Assembly (NCBI GenBank): GCA_015709215.1
Contig: JACCQN010000005.1
Location: forward strand, 1-64,000
DNA from: Bacteroidales bacterium
Lineage (GTDB): Bacteria > Bacteroidota > Bacteroidia > Bacteroidales > F082
Length of the DNA: 64,000 bases
Reading direction: 5' to 3'
A program made the position numbers and the translations under genes. Under the pieces are notes generated by a model. That model was not told the DNA's origin. It searched no databases and saw only the letters and a program-made list of their open reading frames with translations. This document shows, piece after piece, positions 35,456 through 44,535 of the stretch (the stretch's first letter is position 1; every line of letters starts with the position of its first letter).

Positions 35456-36379
35456 ATGAAACAACAAAATGTTTTTTGGGGAATTTTACTCATTGCTTTG
35501 GGGACACTGTTTTTACTCGACCGATTAGATATTTTTGAATTTCAATGGGGGGTGTTGATCAGGCTTTGGCCGTTGCTTCTTATTTTGTGGGGCGTTTCGA
35601 TCCTTCCGGTTAGGAATTTCTTTAAGCTGTTGTTGGCCATTGCTGTTGGAGTTTTGGGGATTGTGATGTATGGGCAGCAGGTCGAGAAATACGGAAATAA
35701 ACAGTCCGTTTTTCGTTATGATGATGACAAAGATGAAGCACGTATTCAGGATACACTGGTAAGGCAAACTTTTAGTCATGAACTGGGAGCTGAAATTTCC
35801 ATGGCAACGCTTGAGCTGGAAGCCACAGCAGGAACATACAAGCTTTTGGGAACCACAGCTGAATTGATTCGGGCTGACAAAAGTGGATCAAGGATAGCTT
35901 ATAATTTTAGGGTAGAAGAGTTAGGTGAGCATTGTAAAGTGATTATCGAGCAAGTTGATGATAAGATTGTGCTCAATAGCAATAAGTTGAATAAATTTGA
36001 TTTGATGCTCAATGCGGATATTAACTGGAGTTTTGATTTGGAGGTAGGAGCAGCTGAGCTTGATTTTGATTTAAGAGATTACAAGGTTCAGGAAATCGTG
36101 ATTGATGGAGGTGCTGCTGCCATCGACTTAAGATTTGGAGATAAACTCGACGAAACAACTGTAAATATCGATGCGGCTGCGTCAGCTATTAATATCGTAA
36201 TTCCAGCCGGGGCTGGTTGTCGCGTTACTGGCTCAACTGTTCTATCAAGCAAAACACTAAGTGATTTCGAGAAAATAGATCAGGGTGTTTACGAGACTGC
36301 GGCTTTTGCAGATGCCAGTCAAAAGATTTTCATCAAACTTGATGCAGCAGTTTCAAGTATTAAAGTGATACGGGAATAG
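35456..36379 (+). CDS. LiaI/LiaF-like membrane protein with C-terminal beta-rich domain
   Basis: This 307-residue protein starts with two or three helices of LiaI/DUF5668 type: WGILLIALGTLFLLDRL, then LWPLLLILWGVSILPV and a third ending VLGIVMYGQQ. The C-terminal 200 residues are beta-rich with repeating acidic turns (LEVGAAELDFDLRDYKVQEI, IDGGAAAIDLRFG, NIDAAASAINIVIPAGAG), like LiaF/toastrack domains. In Firmicutes, LiaF restrains a cell-envelope stress kinase; a similar role with the PspC protein here is inference. There is no kinase next to it. Confidence 0.72.
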   Translation: MKQQNVFWGILLIALGTLFLLDRLDIFEFQWGVLIRLWPLLLILWGVSILPVRNFFKLLLAIAVGVLGIVMYGQQVEKYGNKQSVFRYDDDKDEARIQDTLVRQTFSHELGAEISMATLELEATAGTYKLLGTTAELIRADKSGSRIAYNFRVEELGEHCKVIIEQVDDKIVLNSNKLNKFDLMLNADINWSFDLEVGAAELDFDLRDYKVQEIVIDGGAAAIDLRFGDKLDETTVNIDAAASAINIVIPAGAGCRVTGSTVLSSKTLSDFEKIDQGVYETAAFADASQKIFIKLDAAVSSIKVIRE

Positions 36380-36498
36380 CCGTCCTTGCTTTTTCTTAGT
36401 CTTTTGCAGGGTGTGATATTGTCATAATGACAGGTAATTCCAAAAATGGGAATTGGCATGCTATTTGACTGCTAAACAAAGCTATGGATTAAAATGCT

Positions 36499-37419
36499 AT
36501 GGATTACAAGGACTACTATAAAATATTAGGTGTGGATAGGAAGGCTACTGCTGATCAGATTAAGAAGCAGTACCGTAAATTGGCCGTTAAATATCATCCG
36601 GATAAAAATCCGGGGAACAAGGCGGCTGAGGATCGTTTTAAGGAAATTAGCGAAGCCTATGAAGTTCTTGGCAATGCCGAAAAGCGTAAAAAGTATGATG
36701 ATCTGGGTTCTAACTGGAAGCAATACGAGCAGCAGGGATTTGAAGGTTTTGGGGGGTTTAGAGGAGGCCGTGCTTCAGGCCGGCAACGCGGTTACGAAGA
36801 GTTTTTCGGTGGTTCGAGCGGGTTTTCCGATTTTTTCGACGCCTTTTTTGGCGGAGGCTTTGGCGCTAAGTCACAGCGCAGCCGTCATCGACAATCGCAA
36901 AATGTTAAAGGTCAGGATTTAAGTGCAACGATTAGCCTGAGTTTGCAGGAAGCTTACACAGGTTCTGAGCAGTTAATCAGCCTTAATGGTCAAAGGCTTA
37001 AGCTCAAAATAAAACCTGGGGTAAAAGATGGCCAAACTTTACGTATCAAGGGGAAAGGTCAGCAATCTCCTCTTGGTGGTGAACCGGGTGATTTGCTCTT
37101 GAAAGTTCACGTGAAGCCTCATGCAGGAATGGTCCGTGACGGAGACGATCTTATTGCTGATTTACCGGTAGATATATACACAGCAGCATTAGGAGGTAAA
37201 GTTCCATTTAAAACTTTTAAGGGTGTTGTGCAGGTGCCGGTAAAAGCCGGTCAGCAGAATGGCAGTATTTTGAGGCTCAAAGAAATGGGTATGCCAGTGT
37301 ATGGATCAACTAGTTTTGGAAATTTATTATTAAAAGTTCAGCTTCGTCTGCCGGATAAGATGACAGAAGCTGAGAGGGATTTGTTGAGGCAGGCAGCCGT
37401 TCTGCACGCTCATCAGTAA
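36499..37419 (+). CDS. CbpA-type DnaJ family co-chaperone
   Basis: This 306-residue class-B J protein has the J domain at residues 1-70 ([23 protein letters not shown] in [18 protein letters not shown]). A Gly/Phe region follows ([19 protein letters not shown]). There is no Cys-rich zinc-finger. Two beta-sandwich substrate domains follow ([39 protein letters not shown]). This is the CbpA layout; it stimulates DnaK. An 11-base direct repeat GCTATGGATTA spans 36481-36491 and the start codon region 36497-36507. Confidence 0.88.
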   Translation: MDYKDYYKILGVDRKATADQIKKQYRKLAVKYHPDKNPGNKAAEDRFKEISEAYEVLGNAEKRKKYDDLGSNWKQYEQQGFEGFGGFRGGRASGRQRGYEEFFGGSSGFSDFFDAFFGGGFGAKSQRSRHRQSQNVKGQDLSATISLSLQEAYTGSEQLISLNGQRLKLKIKPGVKDGQTLRIKGKGQQSPLGGEPGDLLLKVHVKPHAGMVRDGDDLIADLPVDIYTAALGGKVPFKTFKGVVQVPVKAGQQNGSILRLKEMGMPVYGSTSFGNLLLKVQLRLPDKMTEAERDLLRQAAVLHAHQ

Positions 37420-37566
37420 AGTGATTTGTTTGCCTGAAACTGGCTAATACAGCCATTATTCTTATTTATTTCATATTTCTCCGTACTTTTTAGTTAATTT
37501 GCGCGTTCTTTTCTGAATCCAGAAATGCTCGGTTTTCAAAGGATATTATTAAATTAAAATGCTGTT

Positions 37567-39903
37567 ATGCAACAAATTATACCCTTCAACAAATTATTTA
37601 TCGCCTTATTTTTTGTCGTTTCAATATTTTCTGCTGCGCATGCTCAGGATGCCTCCGTTCGTGGTTTTGTATATGAAGCCAGTACCGGCGAACCAGTGAT
37701 TTTTTCCAATGTTTATCTCGAGGGTACAAGTCATGGGGGTTCCACAGATATTAATGGTTATTTCAGCATCACAAAAGTTCCTCCAGGCGATTATGTAATG
37801 TTGGTAACGTTTTTAGGTTACGACACAATTCGTGAACCTATTACGCTTGTTGAGGGAGTTGTGCTAAACAAACGCTTCAACCTTACCGAAGGCAGCGTGA
37901 GCTTACAAACCGTTAATATCACTGGTGATAAGATGGAAGCCAGAACTGAGACTAAAACATCAGTTATCAATATCACCCCTAAAACACTTAAGAAAATTCC
38001 ATCCATTGGAGGCCAAAGCGACTTAGCTCAATACCTGCAAGTGATTCCCGGCGTGATTTTTACTGGTGATCAGGGTGGACAATTGTATATCAGAGGTGGT
38101 TCGCCTATTCAGAACAAGGTGTTGCTTGATGGGATGATTGTTTATAATCCTTTCCACTCAATAGGTTTGTTTTCTGTTTTTGAAACAGATATTATTCGCA
38201 ACGCTGAAGTCTTTACAGGAGGGTTCAGTGCCGACTATGGCGGCCGTATTTCTTCTATAATGGATATCACTACCCGAGACGGAAATAAAAATCGAATAGC
38301 CGGAAAAGTTGGTGCCAGCACTTTTGGTGCGCGTGTTTTGCTTGAAGGGCCTTTAGTAAAGGCTAAAACCCAAAATGGATCCAGTTCTAGTTTTGTGATT
38401 TCCGTGAAGAACTCTTACCTGGAGCAAACCAGCAAAAACCTCTATAGCTATATCGAAGAAAATGGTTTGCCTTTTAACTTTCTGGATATTTATGGTAAGG
38501 CATCAATTAACTCTGCTAACGGAAGTAAAATCAATTTCTTTGGATTTAGCTTCGATGATCAGGTAAACAACTATAAAGCGCTATCCGATTTTAGCTGGAA
38601 TGCTGCCGGTGGAGGGACAAACTTCCTTGTGATCCCTGCTAAATCACCGGTTTTAATTGAAGGAAATCTTGCTTATTCCAGTTATAAGGCAACTCTGGCC
38701 GAAACTTCATCACCCGACCGATCCAGTGCTATCAACGGATTTAACATGGGATTTCATTTCACTTATTTTCTTGGAAAAGACCTTGTGAAATATGGTGTTG
38801 AATTGCTGGGATTCAAAACAGAATTTGATTTTACCAATGGCGTGGGACGTAATATTAATCAAACCGAAAACACAACCGAACTGGCAGCCTATGTGCGCTA
38901 CAAAGGAAGTTTTGGTAAATTACTCTTTGAGCCCAGTCTCAGAATGCAGTGGTATGCTTCTTTATCAAATATTTCGCCAGAGCCACGCTTGGCAATGAAA
39001 TATAAGGTGAACGACTGGCTCAGGATAAAACTGGCAACTGGGATGTATTCACAAAACCTGATCGCAGCCAACTCTGACCGTGATGTCGTTAACCTGTTTT
39101 ACGGATTCTTGTCAGGCCCCGATAATCTTCCTGCACGTTTTGATGGCGAAGATGTAACCCATAAACTACAAAAGGCTAATCACTATATTTTGGGAACGGA
39201 GATTGACCTTACAAACCGCATCAATCTTAATATAGAAGGTTATCTGAAAGATTTTACGCAGCTTACAAATCTCAACCGTAACAAGCTGTTTGATGAAACA
39301 ACTGCTCCTTTTGACACCCCGGATATCTATAAAAAAGATTTCATAATAGAACGCGGAAAAGCATATGGTGGCGATATAGCCTTGAAATATGAAGACAATA
39401 AATGGTACATATGGACGGTATATTCGCTGGGGTATGTTACTAAAGAATTTGAAGAGCGTCCAGGAGAATTGATTTCTTACCGACCGCACTATGATCGCCG
39501 CCACAATGTGAATGTGATTATTTCATACACGGCTGGAGATCGCCAGCAATGGGAATTTAGTGGCCGTTGGAATTTTGGTTCCGGTTTTCCTTTCACACAG
39601 GTGCAGGGATATTATGAATACCTCAATTTAGCTGGAGGTGTAAATGCTGATTATAGCACTGCCAATGGTGATTTGGGTTTGATTTACGGCGATTTGAACA
39701 AGGGAGAGTTGCCCAGTTATCACCGCCTTGATTTTGATGTTAAACGCCGAATCTTCCTGAGTGAAAGGACAGAACTCGAACTTAATTTGAGTGTAACAAA
39801 CCTCTATGATCGCGAAAATGTTTTTTATGTGGATCAGATAACTAGCGAAGTCGTTCGCCAATTACCGTTGATGCCTAGTTTCGGAATGACACTGAGTTTC
39901 TAA
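37567..39903 (+). CDS. TonB-dependent receptor with carboxypeptidase-regulatory-like domain
   Basis: This 778-residue outer-membrane protein has the signal peptide LFIALFFVVSIFSAAHAQ. The CarboxypepD-reg-like domain (about 28-105) is VRGFVYEASTGEPVIFSNVY with GYFSITKVPPGDY. The plug domain has QVIPGVIFTGDQGGQLYIRG and VFTGGFSADYGGRISSIMDI. The barrel ends in Phe (SFGMTLSF). It lacks SusC features and has no SusD partner. Ligand unknown. An oligopeptidase gene follows after 16 bases, which hints at peptide uptake but does not prove it. A near-match -7 (TTAATTTG) lies at 37494-37501. Confidence 0.9.
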   Translation: MQQIIPFNKLFIALFFVVSIFSAAHAQDASVRGFVYEASTGEPVIFSNVYLEGTSHGGSTDINGYFSITKVPPGDYVMLVTFLGYDTIREPITLVEGVVLNKRFNLTEGSVSLQTVNITGDKMEARTETKTSVINITPKTLKKIPSIGGQSDLAQYLQVIPGVIFTGDQGGQLYIRGGSPIQNKVLLDGMIVYNPFHSIGLFSVFETDIIRNAEVFTGGFSADYGGRISSIMDITTRDGNKNRIAGKVGASTFGARVLLEGPLVKAKTQNGSSSSFVISVKNSYLEQTSKNLYSYIEENGLPFNFLDIYGKASINSANGSKINFFGFSFDDQVNNYKALSDFSWNAAGGGTNFLVIPAKSPVLIEGNLAYSSYKATLAETSSPDRSSAINGFNMGFHFTYFLGKDLVKYGVELLGFKTEFDFTNGVGRNINQTENTTELAAYVRYKGSFGKLLFEPSLRMQWYASLSNISPEPRLAMKYKVNDWLRIKLATGMYSQNLIAANSDRDVVNLFYGFLSGPDNLPARFDGEDVTHKLQKANHYILGTEIDLTNRINLNIEGYLKDFTQLTNLNRNKLFDETTAPFDTPDIYKKDFIIERGKAYGGDIALKYEDNKWYIWTVYSLGYVTKEFEERPGELISYRPHYDRRHNVNVIISYTAGDRQQWEFSGRWNFGSGFPFTQVQGYYEYLNLAGGVNADYSTANGDLGLIYGDLNKGELPSYHRLDFDVKRRIFLSERTELELNLSVTNLYDRENVFYVDQITSEVVRQLPLMPSFGMTLSF

Positions 39904-39919
39904 AATAATCCCTCCTTTT

Positions 39920-42067
39920 ATGAAAAAATCATCACTTAAATCGTTGAATTTCACGATGAAATCAATATTTTATTCTTCACTGATCCTACTGTCATTCAGT
40001 GGTTGCGATCAGCCAAAAAACGAAGCCATGCAGCCTCCGATAGCCCAACAAAAACCCCAGGAACTTACAAAGCACAATCATACGCGTATTGACAACTATT
40101 ACTGGCTCAACGAGCGCGAAAATCCTGATGTTATTGCGTATCTCGAAGCTGAAAATGCCTATACCGATACTGCGTTGGCGCATACCAATGAATTGCAGCA
40201 TGAACTGTATGACGAAATGCTGGGGCGCATCAAACAAACCGATATTTCTGTGCCCTTCAAACGTAATGGATACTATTACTACACACGTTACGAAGAAGGT
40301 AAGGAATACCCAATCTATTGCCGCAAAAAAGGCAACCAGGATGCCGAAGAGGAAATCATGCTTAATGGCAATGAAATGGCAGAAGGATATGCGTATTTTC
40401 AAATTGGTGGCTGGGAAATCAGCAGTAACAATAATTTGCTGGCCTTTTCTGTAGATACAGTCAGTCGCAGGCAATACACTATTTATATTAAAGACCTTGC
40501 TACTGGTGAGATTTACCCGGAAAGTATTCCAAATACTTCGGGGAATATGGCCTGGGGAAATGACAACACAACCCTTTTTTATAGTGTAAAGGATGAAACA
40601 TTAAGACCTTATAAAATTGTGCGGCACATGCTGGAGGATACCTATGAAAAAGATGAAGTAGTTTTTGAGGAAAACGATCCCACTTTTTATGCCTTTGTTT
40701 TCAAAACCAAATCAAACGCTTATGTGATGATCGGTTCCGTGAGCACACTTTCAGCAGAGTATCGTTTTATTGATGCAAATACGCCAGGCAAAGATTTCAA
40801 AATGGTGCAGGAACGCCAGCCAGATATGCTCTATGGAGTTGATCATTACAAAAATGATTTTTATATCCGTTCCAATCTCAATGCTCAGAATTTCCGCTTG
40901 ATGAAAACCAGTATTAATGCGCCCACGATGGAAAACTGGAAAGAAGTGATTCCTCATCGCGAAGAAGTGCTGCTCGAGGATTTTGAGATTTTCAATAACT
41001 ATTTGGTTGTGAGCGAACGGCAAAAAGGATTGCTAAATCTTCGTGTGATGAGCTGGGACAAAAAACAGGATTATTACCTCGATTTTGGTGAGCCGGCCTA
41101 TACAGCTTATACCAGCACAAATGTAGATTTTGATACGGATATTTTACGTTATGGCTACACGTCGCTTACCACACCCAATTCTGTTTTCGACTTTAATATG
41201 GTTGATAAAACCAAAACATTGCTAAAACAACAAGAGGTTTTAGGGGGGTATAATCCTGACGATTATCAATCCGAAAGGCTTTATGTTCCTTCACATGATG
41301 GTGTGATGGTTCCTGTTTCGATGGTTTATAAAAAAGGCCTCGAAAAGAATGGTAAAAATACACTTGTGCTATATGGCTATGGGTCTTATGGTGCCAGTAT
41401 GGACGCGTATTTTTCGTCCACACGTTTAAGTTTGCTCGACAGGGGTTTTATTTGGGCTATCGCTCATATCCGCGGGGGCGAAGAGCTTGGCCGGCAATGG
41501 TATGAAGATGGTAAATTACTCAACAAGAAGAATACCTTTTACGATTTCATCGCTTGTGGCGAATACCTTATTGATCAGAAATTTACGGATAGTGAACATC
41601 TTTTTGCTATGGGTGGAAGCGCCGGTGGATTGCTTGTTGGTGCTGTTGTAAATATGCGTCCCGAGCTGTGGAAAGGCGTTATTGCTGCCGTTCCTTTTGT
41701 GGATGTGGTAACGACTATGCTTGACGAAAGCATTCCGCTTACAACAGGCGAATATGACGAATGGGGCAATCCAAATGAAAAGGAATATTACGATTATATG
41801 TTGTCCTATTCACCTTACGATAATGTGAAACATACAGCCTATCCCGCAATGCTTGTTACTACTGGCTTGCACGATAGTCAGGTGCAGTATTGGGAACCCG
41901 CAAAATGGGTTGCTAAGCTCAGAGCCTATAAAACAGACGACAATCTTTTGTTGCTAAAAACTAATATGGATTTTGGACATGGCGGTGCCTCAGGCCGCTT
42001 TGAACGCTTGAAAGAAACAGCTTTGGAATACGCTTTTATGATGAATGAGTTGGGGATGGTAAAATAA
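39920..42067 (+). CDS. ptrB: Oligopeptidase B (S9A prolyl oligopeptidase family), lipoprotein
   Basis: The protein has 715 residues: an N-terminal seven-blade propeller, then an alpha/beta hydrolase domain. The nucleophile Ser is in AMGGSAGGLLVGAVVNMRP. VPFVDVVTTMLDESIPLTTG and EYDEWGNPNEKEYYDYM closely match PtrB. The acid is in TGLHDSQVQYWEPAKW and the His in DFGHGGASGRFE. PtrB cuts short peptides after basic residues. Unlike cytoplasmic E. coli PtrB, this copy has a lipoprotein signal ending LSFSGC, so it is probably periplasmic. ATG 39956, just before the hydrophobic segment, is an alternative start. Confidence 0.9.
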   Translation: MKKSSLKSLNFTMKSIFYSSLILLSFSGCDQPKNEAMQPPIAQQKPQELTKHNHTRIDNYYWLNERENPDVIAYLEAENAYTDTALAHTNELQHELYDEMLGRIKQTDISVPFKRNGYYYYTRYEEGKEYPIYCRKKGNQDAEEEIMLNGNEMAEGYAYFQIGGWEISSNNNLLAFSVDTVSRRQYTIYIKDLATGEIYPESIPNTSGNMAWGNDNTTLFYSVKDETLRPYKIVRHMLEDTYEKDEVVFEENDPTFYAFVFKTKSNAYVMIGSVSTLSAEYRFIDANTPGKDFKMVQERQPDMLYGVDHYKNDFYIRSNLNAQNFRLMKTSINAPTMENWKEVIPHREEVLLEDFEIFNNYLVVSERQKGLLNLRVMSWDKKQDYYLDFGEPAYTAYTSTNVDFDTDILRYGYTSLTTPNSVFDFNMVDKTKTLLKQQEVLGGYNPDDYQSERLYVPSHDGVMVPVSMVYKKGLEKNGKNTLVLYGYGSYGASMDAYFSSTRLSLLDRGFIWAIAHIRGGEELGRQWYEDGKLLNKKNTFYDFIACGEYLIDQKFTDSEHLFAMGGSAGGLLVGAVVNMRPELWKGVIAAVPFVDVVTTMLDESIPLTTGEYDEWGNPNEKEYYDYMLSYSPYDNVKHTAYPAMLVTTGLHDSQVQYWEPAKWVAKLRAYKTDDNLLLLKTNMDFGHGGASGRFERLKETALEYAFMMNELGMVK

Positions 42068-42090
42068 TTTCCTGATCTTCTCTAAAATTT

Positions 42091-42125
42091 GATGCCGGTG
42101 ATTTTAATTGCCGGCATTTTTTTTT
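42091..42125 (+). terminator. Intrinsic terminator after ptrB
   Basis: Arms ATGCCGG/CCGGCAT with a 12-base loop followed by a run of T, 24 bases after the ptrB stop. Confidence 0.8.
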
Positions 42126-42194
42126 GACTGAAACTAAGTTAATCACTAAATATTATACAGGAATTCCTTATCTTGCTATTTAAATATTTAGCTG

Positions 42195-42644
42195 ATGTCT
42201 CGAAATAAATCATTTAACCCTGATCACAAAGCACTTGAAAAAGAGATTATCGAAGTGTTCAGATCTTGTTATACTGATTTCCCAAGAGCACGCATAAAAC
42301 CACACGAATCACCTGATTTTAAACTCATTATCAACAGACATAAAACTATAGGGTTGGAAGTTGTTCGTTATGTGTTGGATTCGCAGAATTATACTAAAAC
42401 AGATACTTACCTGATTGATTCTGATATTTTAAACGGTTTAATCCAAAAGAAAGAAAAAAAGTCAACGGGTTATCAGCGTATGCGTTATACAGCTTTGTGG
42501 CTGTTGATTGTGAGCGGCTCAAATCTCTCCGAGCCACTTCTTTTTCATCCGGAAACTTTTGATTGGACACAATTTTCTTCCTCAGTGTTTGACAAGGTTT
42601 TTTATCTCGATATGCGCCGCAAACAGCTTTTTCAGTTGCAGTAA
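42195..42644 (+). CDS. Hypothetical protein, possible PD-(D/E)XK nuclease fold
   Basis: This 149-residue soluble basic protein contains SPDFKLIINRHKTIGLEVVRY, which has the spacing of a restriction-endonuclease-like core (PD, a beta hairpin, then GxEV). The C-terminal VFDKVFYLDMRRKQLFQL is another strand pattern seen in small orphan proteins of this type. The usual Lys of ExK is replaced, so catalysis is unsure. It has its own terminator-isolated position between ptrB and the crt operon, with no methylase or toxin partner. I do not recognise a named family. Confidence 0.5.
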   Translation: MSRNKSFNPDHKALEKEIIEVFRSCYTDFPRARIKPHESPDFKLIINRHKTIGLEVVRYVLDSQNYTKTDTYLIDSDILNGLIQKKEKKSTGYQRMRYTALWLLIVSGSNLSEPLLFHPETFDWTQFSSSVFDKVFYLDMRRKQLFQLQ

Positions 42645-42886
42645 CTTGTTTTTCCGGTTGGATTTCCCGATGAAAATATGTTTTTACTTTAGAGTCTTTC
42701 TAAAGTTACCTTACGTATTGATATAATTGAAATTACATGGAATTAGACAGGAGTTAATACAAGTTTTTTGATTGAAATTTTTACAAACGCTTCAAGTGCA
42801 TTAAAGTATTTTAATCAGGTTATTTCAACACAGTTTAATTTGATTTATAATACGTTGTGGAACTTTTTAATGGTTAGGTTGGCTCA
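42645..42886. other. Non-coding AT-rich spacer
   Basis: I see no gene, promoter match or terminator here. The adjoining 42887-43017 is described separately. Confidence 0.4.
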
Positions 42887-43017
42887 TCACATTTTCTTTG
42901 CCTGCATCTCGAAGTAGGTCAATACATCTTCGATTTGTCGTTTTTGAATACTTCTGTTGAGCGGAGAGATGCGGCATGGAGTACGACCGACTTTTGGGCA
43001 TGCCCTAAATAAAACGG
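42887..43017 (-). other. Coding-like remnant overlapping the end of crtZ
   Basis: On the minus strand a frame offset from crtZ stays open for about 43 codons and ends at TGA 42889-42887. It reads VGRTPCRISPLNRSIQKRQ, then IEDVLTYFEMQAKKM, which has protein-like composition but no start codon of its own. It may be the tail of a lost gene or part of a dispersed repeat; it could also be chance. The palindrome GGGCATGCCC (42996-43005) touches the crtZ stop. Confidence 0.3.
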
Positions 43018-43478
43018 TCAGTTTTTTTTGTTTTTTGCCATTCCGATTGATAATATTTCATTGGTGCTATCAAAAAGCCATAATTATAATGTGCATTTGG
43101 TTTATGATGATCCAGGTGTGCTGTAATGGTAGCTCTCAGGTAGCGGTTGCTTAAATTTTGAAGCAGAGGAAGCCTCCCATGAACCAAAACGTCATGAAAC
43201 ATAAAATAGGCAAGACCATATAGTGCGATTCCTAGTCCGATATAGAATTTCCAGTCGAAGCCATGTTGAGCACCATAATATATAAACAGGAAACTTGGAA
43301 TGGCAAAAATCACAGCAAAAAGGTCGTTCCATTCAAACTTGCGGCCATCGCGGATGTGGTGATCTTTGTGCAGAATCCATAAGAAACCATGCATCACATA
43401 TTTGTGTGTGAACCAGGCCATAAATTCCATAAATAGAAAGGCTCCAAGTATGAGCGCTGAAGCGATAATCCAATTCAT
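43005..43478 (-). CDS. crtZ: Beta-carotene hydroxylase
   Basis: This 157-residue membrane di-iron hydroxylase has the four conserved His clusters of CrtZ: HKYVMHG, HKDHH, HDVLVHGR and AHLDHHK. Four hydrophobic segments lie between them. It adds 3-hydroxyl groups to beta-ionone rings, giving zeaxanthin from beta-carotene. It is the last gene of the crt operon, with one base between its ATG and the idi stop. Confidence 0.92.
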   Translation of the reverse strand: MNWIIASALILGAFLFMEFMAWFTHKYVMHGFLWILHKDHHIRDGRKFEWNDLFAVIFAIPSFLFIYYGAQHGFDWKFYIGLGIALYGLAYFMFHDVLVHGRLPLLQNLSNRYLRATITAHLDHHKPNAHYNYGFLIAPMKYYQSEWQKTKKTDRFI

Positions 43479-43479
43479 G

Positions 43480-44007
43480 TTAATTCATGTTAAATTTTTT
43501 TAAATAAGCATCCACTTCATCAAATGCGATGCGAAACCATACAGTATATTTTTCCGGATTTTTGGAAATATCAATTCTAAGATCGTCCATTGTGGCATAT
43601 TCCCATGAGGCAACTTCTTCGCGGTTTATTACCGGGATATCATCTGAATGTCCAATAAAAACATGATCAAATTCGTGTTCAATCAATCCCTGACCCACCT
43701 CGGCTTTATAGATAAATGAAAAAGCTTCGTGTATATCGCATTGCATTCCCATTTCTTCTTGCAACCTGCGACTTGTGGCTGCTTCGAGACTTTCGTTTTC
43801 GCGGGGATGCGAGCAACAGGTATTAGTCCACAAGCCGGGCGTATGGTATTTTGATAATGCCCTCTGCTGCAATAGAAGTTCGTTTTTGCTGTTAAAAATA
43901 AAAATAGAAAATGCTCTGTGAAGCACTCCTTGCTCATGAGCCTGCATTTTTCCCATCACACCCTGGGGTTCGTCTTTGGTGTTTACCAAAACAACTTTTT
44001 CCTCCAT
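43480..44007 (-). CDS. idi: Isopentenyl-diphosphate delta-isomerase, type 1
   Basis: This 175-residue Nudix-fold enzyme interconverts IPP and DMAPP, the precursors for carotenoids. The catalytic Cys is in TNTCCSHPRENESLEAATSR, the Nudix-like acidic region is RLQEEMG, and the Glu in FIYKAEVGQGLIEHEFDHVF completes the site. It sits within the crt operon, 8 bases after the hypothetical gene. Confidence 0.92.
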   Translation of the reverse strand: MEEKVVLVNTKDEPQGVMGKMQAHEQGVLHRAFSIFIFNSKNELLLQQRALSKYHTPGLWTNTCCSHPRENESLEAATSRRLQEEMGMQCDIHEAFSFIYKAEVGQGLIEHEFDHVFIGHSDDIPVINREEVASWEYATMDDLRIDISKNPEKYTVWFRIAFDEVDAYLKKFNMN

Positions 44008-44015
44008 AAATAGTT

Positions 44016-44534
44016 TTATTTGTCGTTTAACATTTTACGTAGCACATCAGCTTGTTGGTCAGTCGTTCCGGAATAAGCTAGCAAAAATTTGATTACGTTG
44101 TTTTTGAAAGTCTCCTCCTGCCATTGATCATTTTTGTCTGCTAATGAACTGATAATAAGATCGAAATCTTGATCCACAGCGTCAGTGTAATTTAAAAAAC
44201 CGGGAGCTTTGGATTGAATACTAAACCTTAAAAACCTGATTTCAGCGTTGAATGGATCATTTTTCACAGCTTGTTCCAATTTGCCTTTCCCCTGATTAAA
44301 GCGCTTCAGTTTAGCAAAAGGAAAAGTGGCACAATCTGCCGAACTGGCTTCAGCGGCTCCCTGATAGGCTAATAAAACATCAGATTTTTCAGCTGTTTGC
44401 TGCAACATTTCAAAAAGCTTCTCCGAAACACATCCCGGCTGCTCGAACTCAAAAAAGAGCTTTCTGGCTTTGGATAGCGCTTCGCTTTCTTGCGTTGGTA
44501 AAACTAATAAAATTAATGCCAAAAAAAATGTCAT
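44016..44534 (-). CDS. Conserved crt-operon protein of unknown function
   Basis: This 172-residue protein starts with a hydrophobic segment (TFFLALILLVLP), probably a signal peptide. The rest is helical, with TPR-like spacing (ALSKARKLFFEFEQ, LEQAVKNDPFNAEIRFLRFS). It has three Cys residues and no enzyme motif. It is inserted one base after crtB and 8 before idi, so it is certainly co-transcribed with carotenoid genes. I do not recognise a named family; export or assembly of pigment is only a guess. Confidence 0.6.
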   Translation of the reverse strand: MTFFLALILLVLPTQESEALSKARKLFFEFEQPGCVSEKLFEMLQQTAEKSDVLLAYQGAAEASSADCATFPFAKLKRFNQGKGKLEQAVKNDPFNAEIRFLRFSIQSKAPGFLNYTDAVDQDFDLIISSLADKNDQWQEETFKNNVIKFLLAYSGTTDQQADVLRKMLNDK

Positions 44535-44535
44535 G

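Noticed and set aside
42996-43005. GGGCATGCCC palindrome as the crtZ terminator
   Set aside because: Short self-complementary site with no loop and no following T-run.
42957-43154. 65-residue plus-strand frame starting MSGEMRHG
   Set aside because: Antisense to the end of crtZ, with no promoter or family match.
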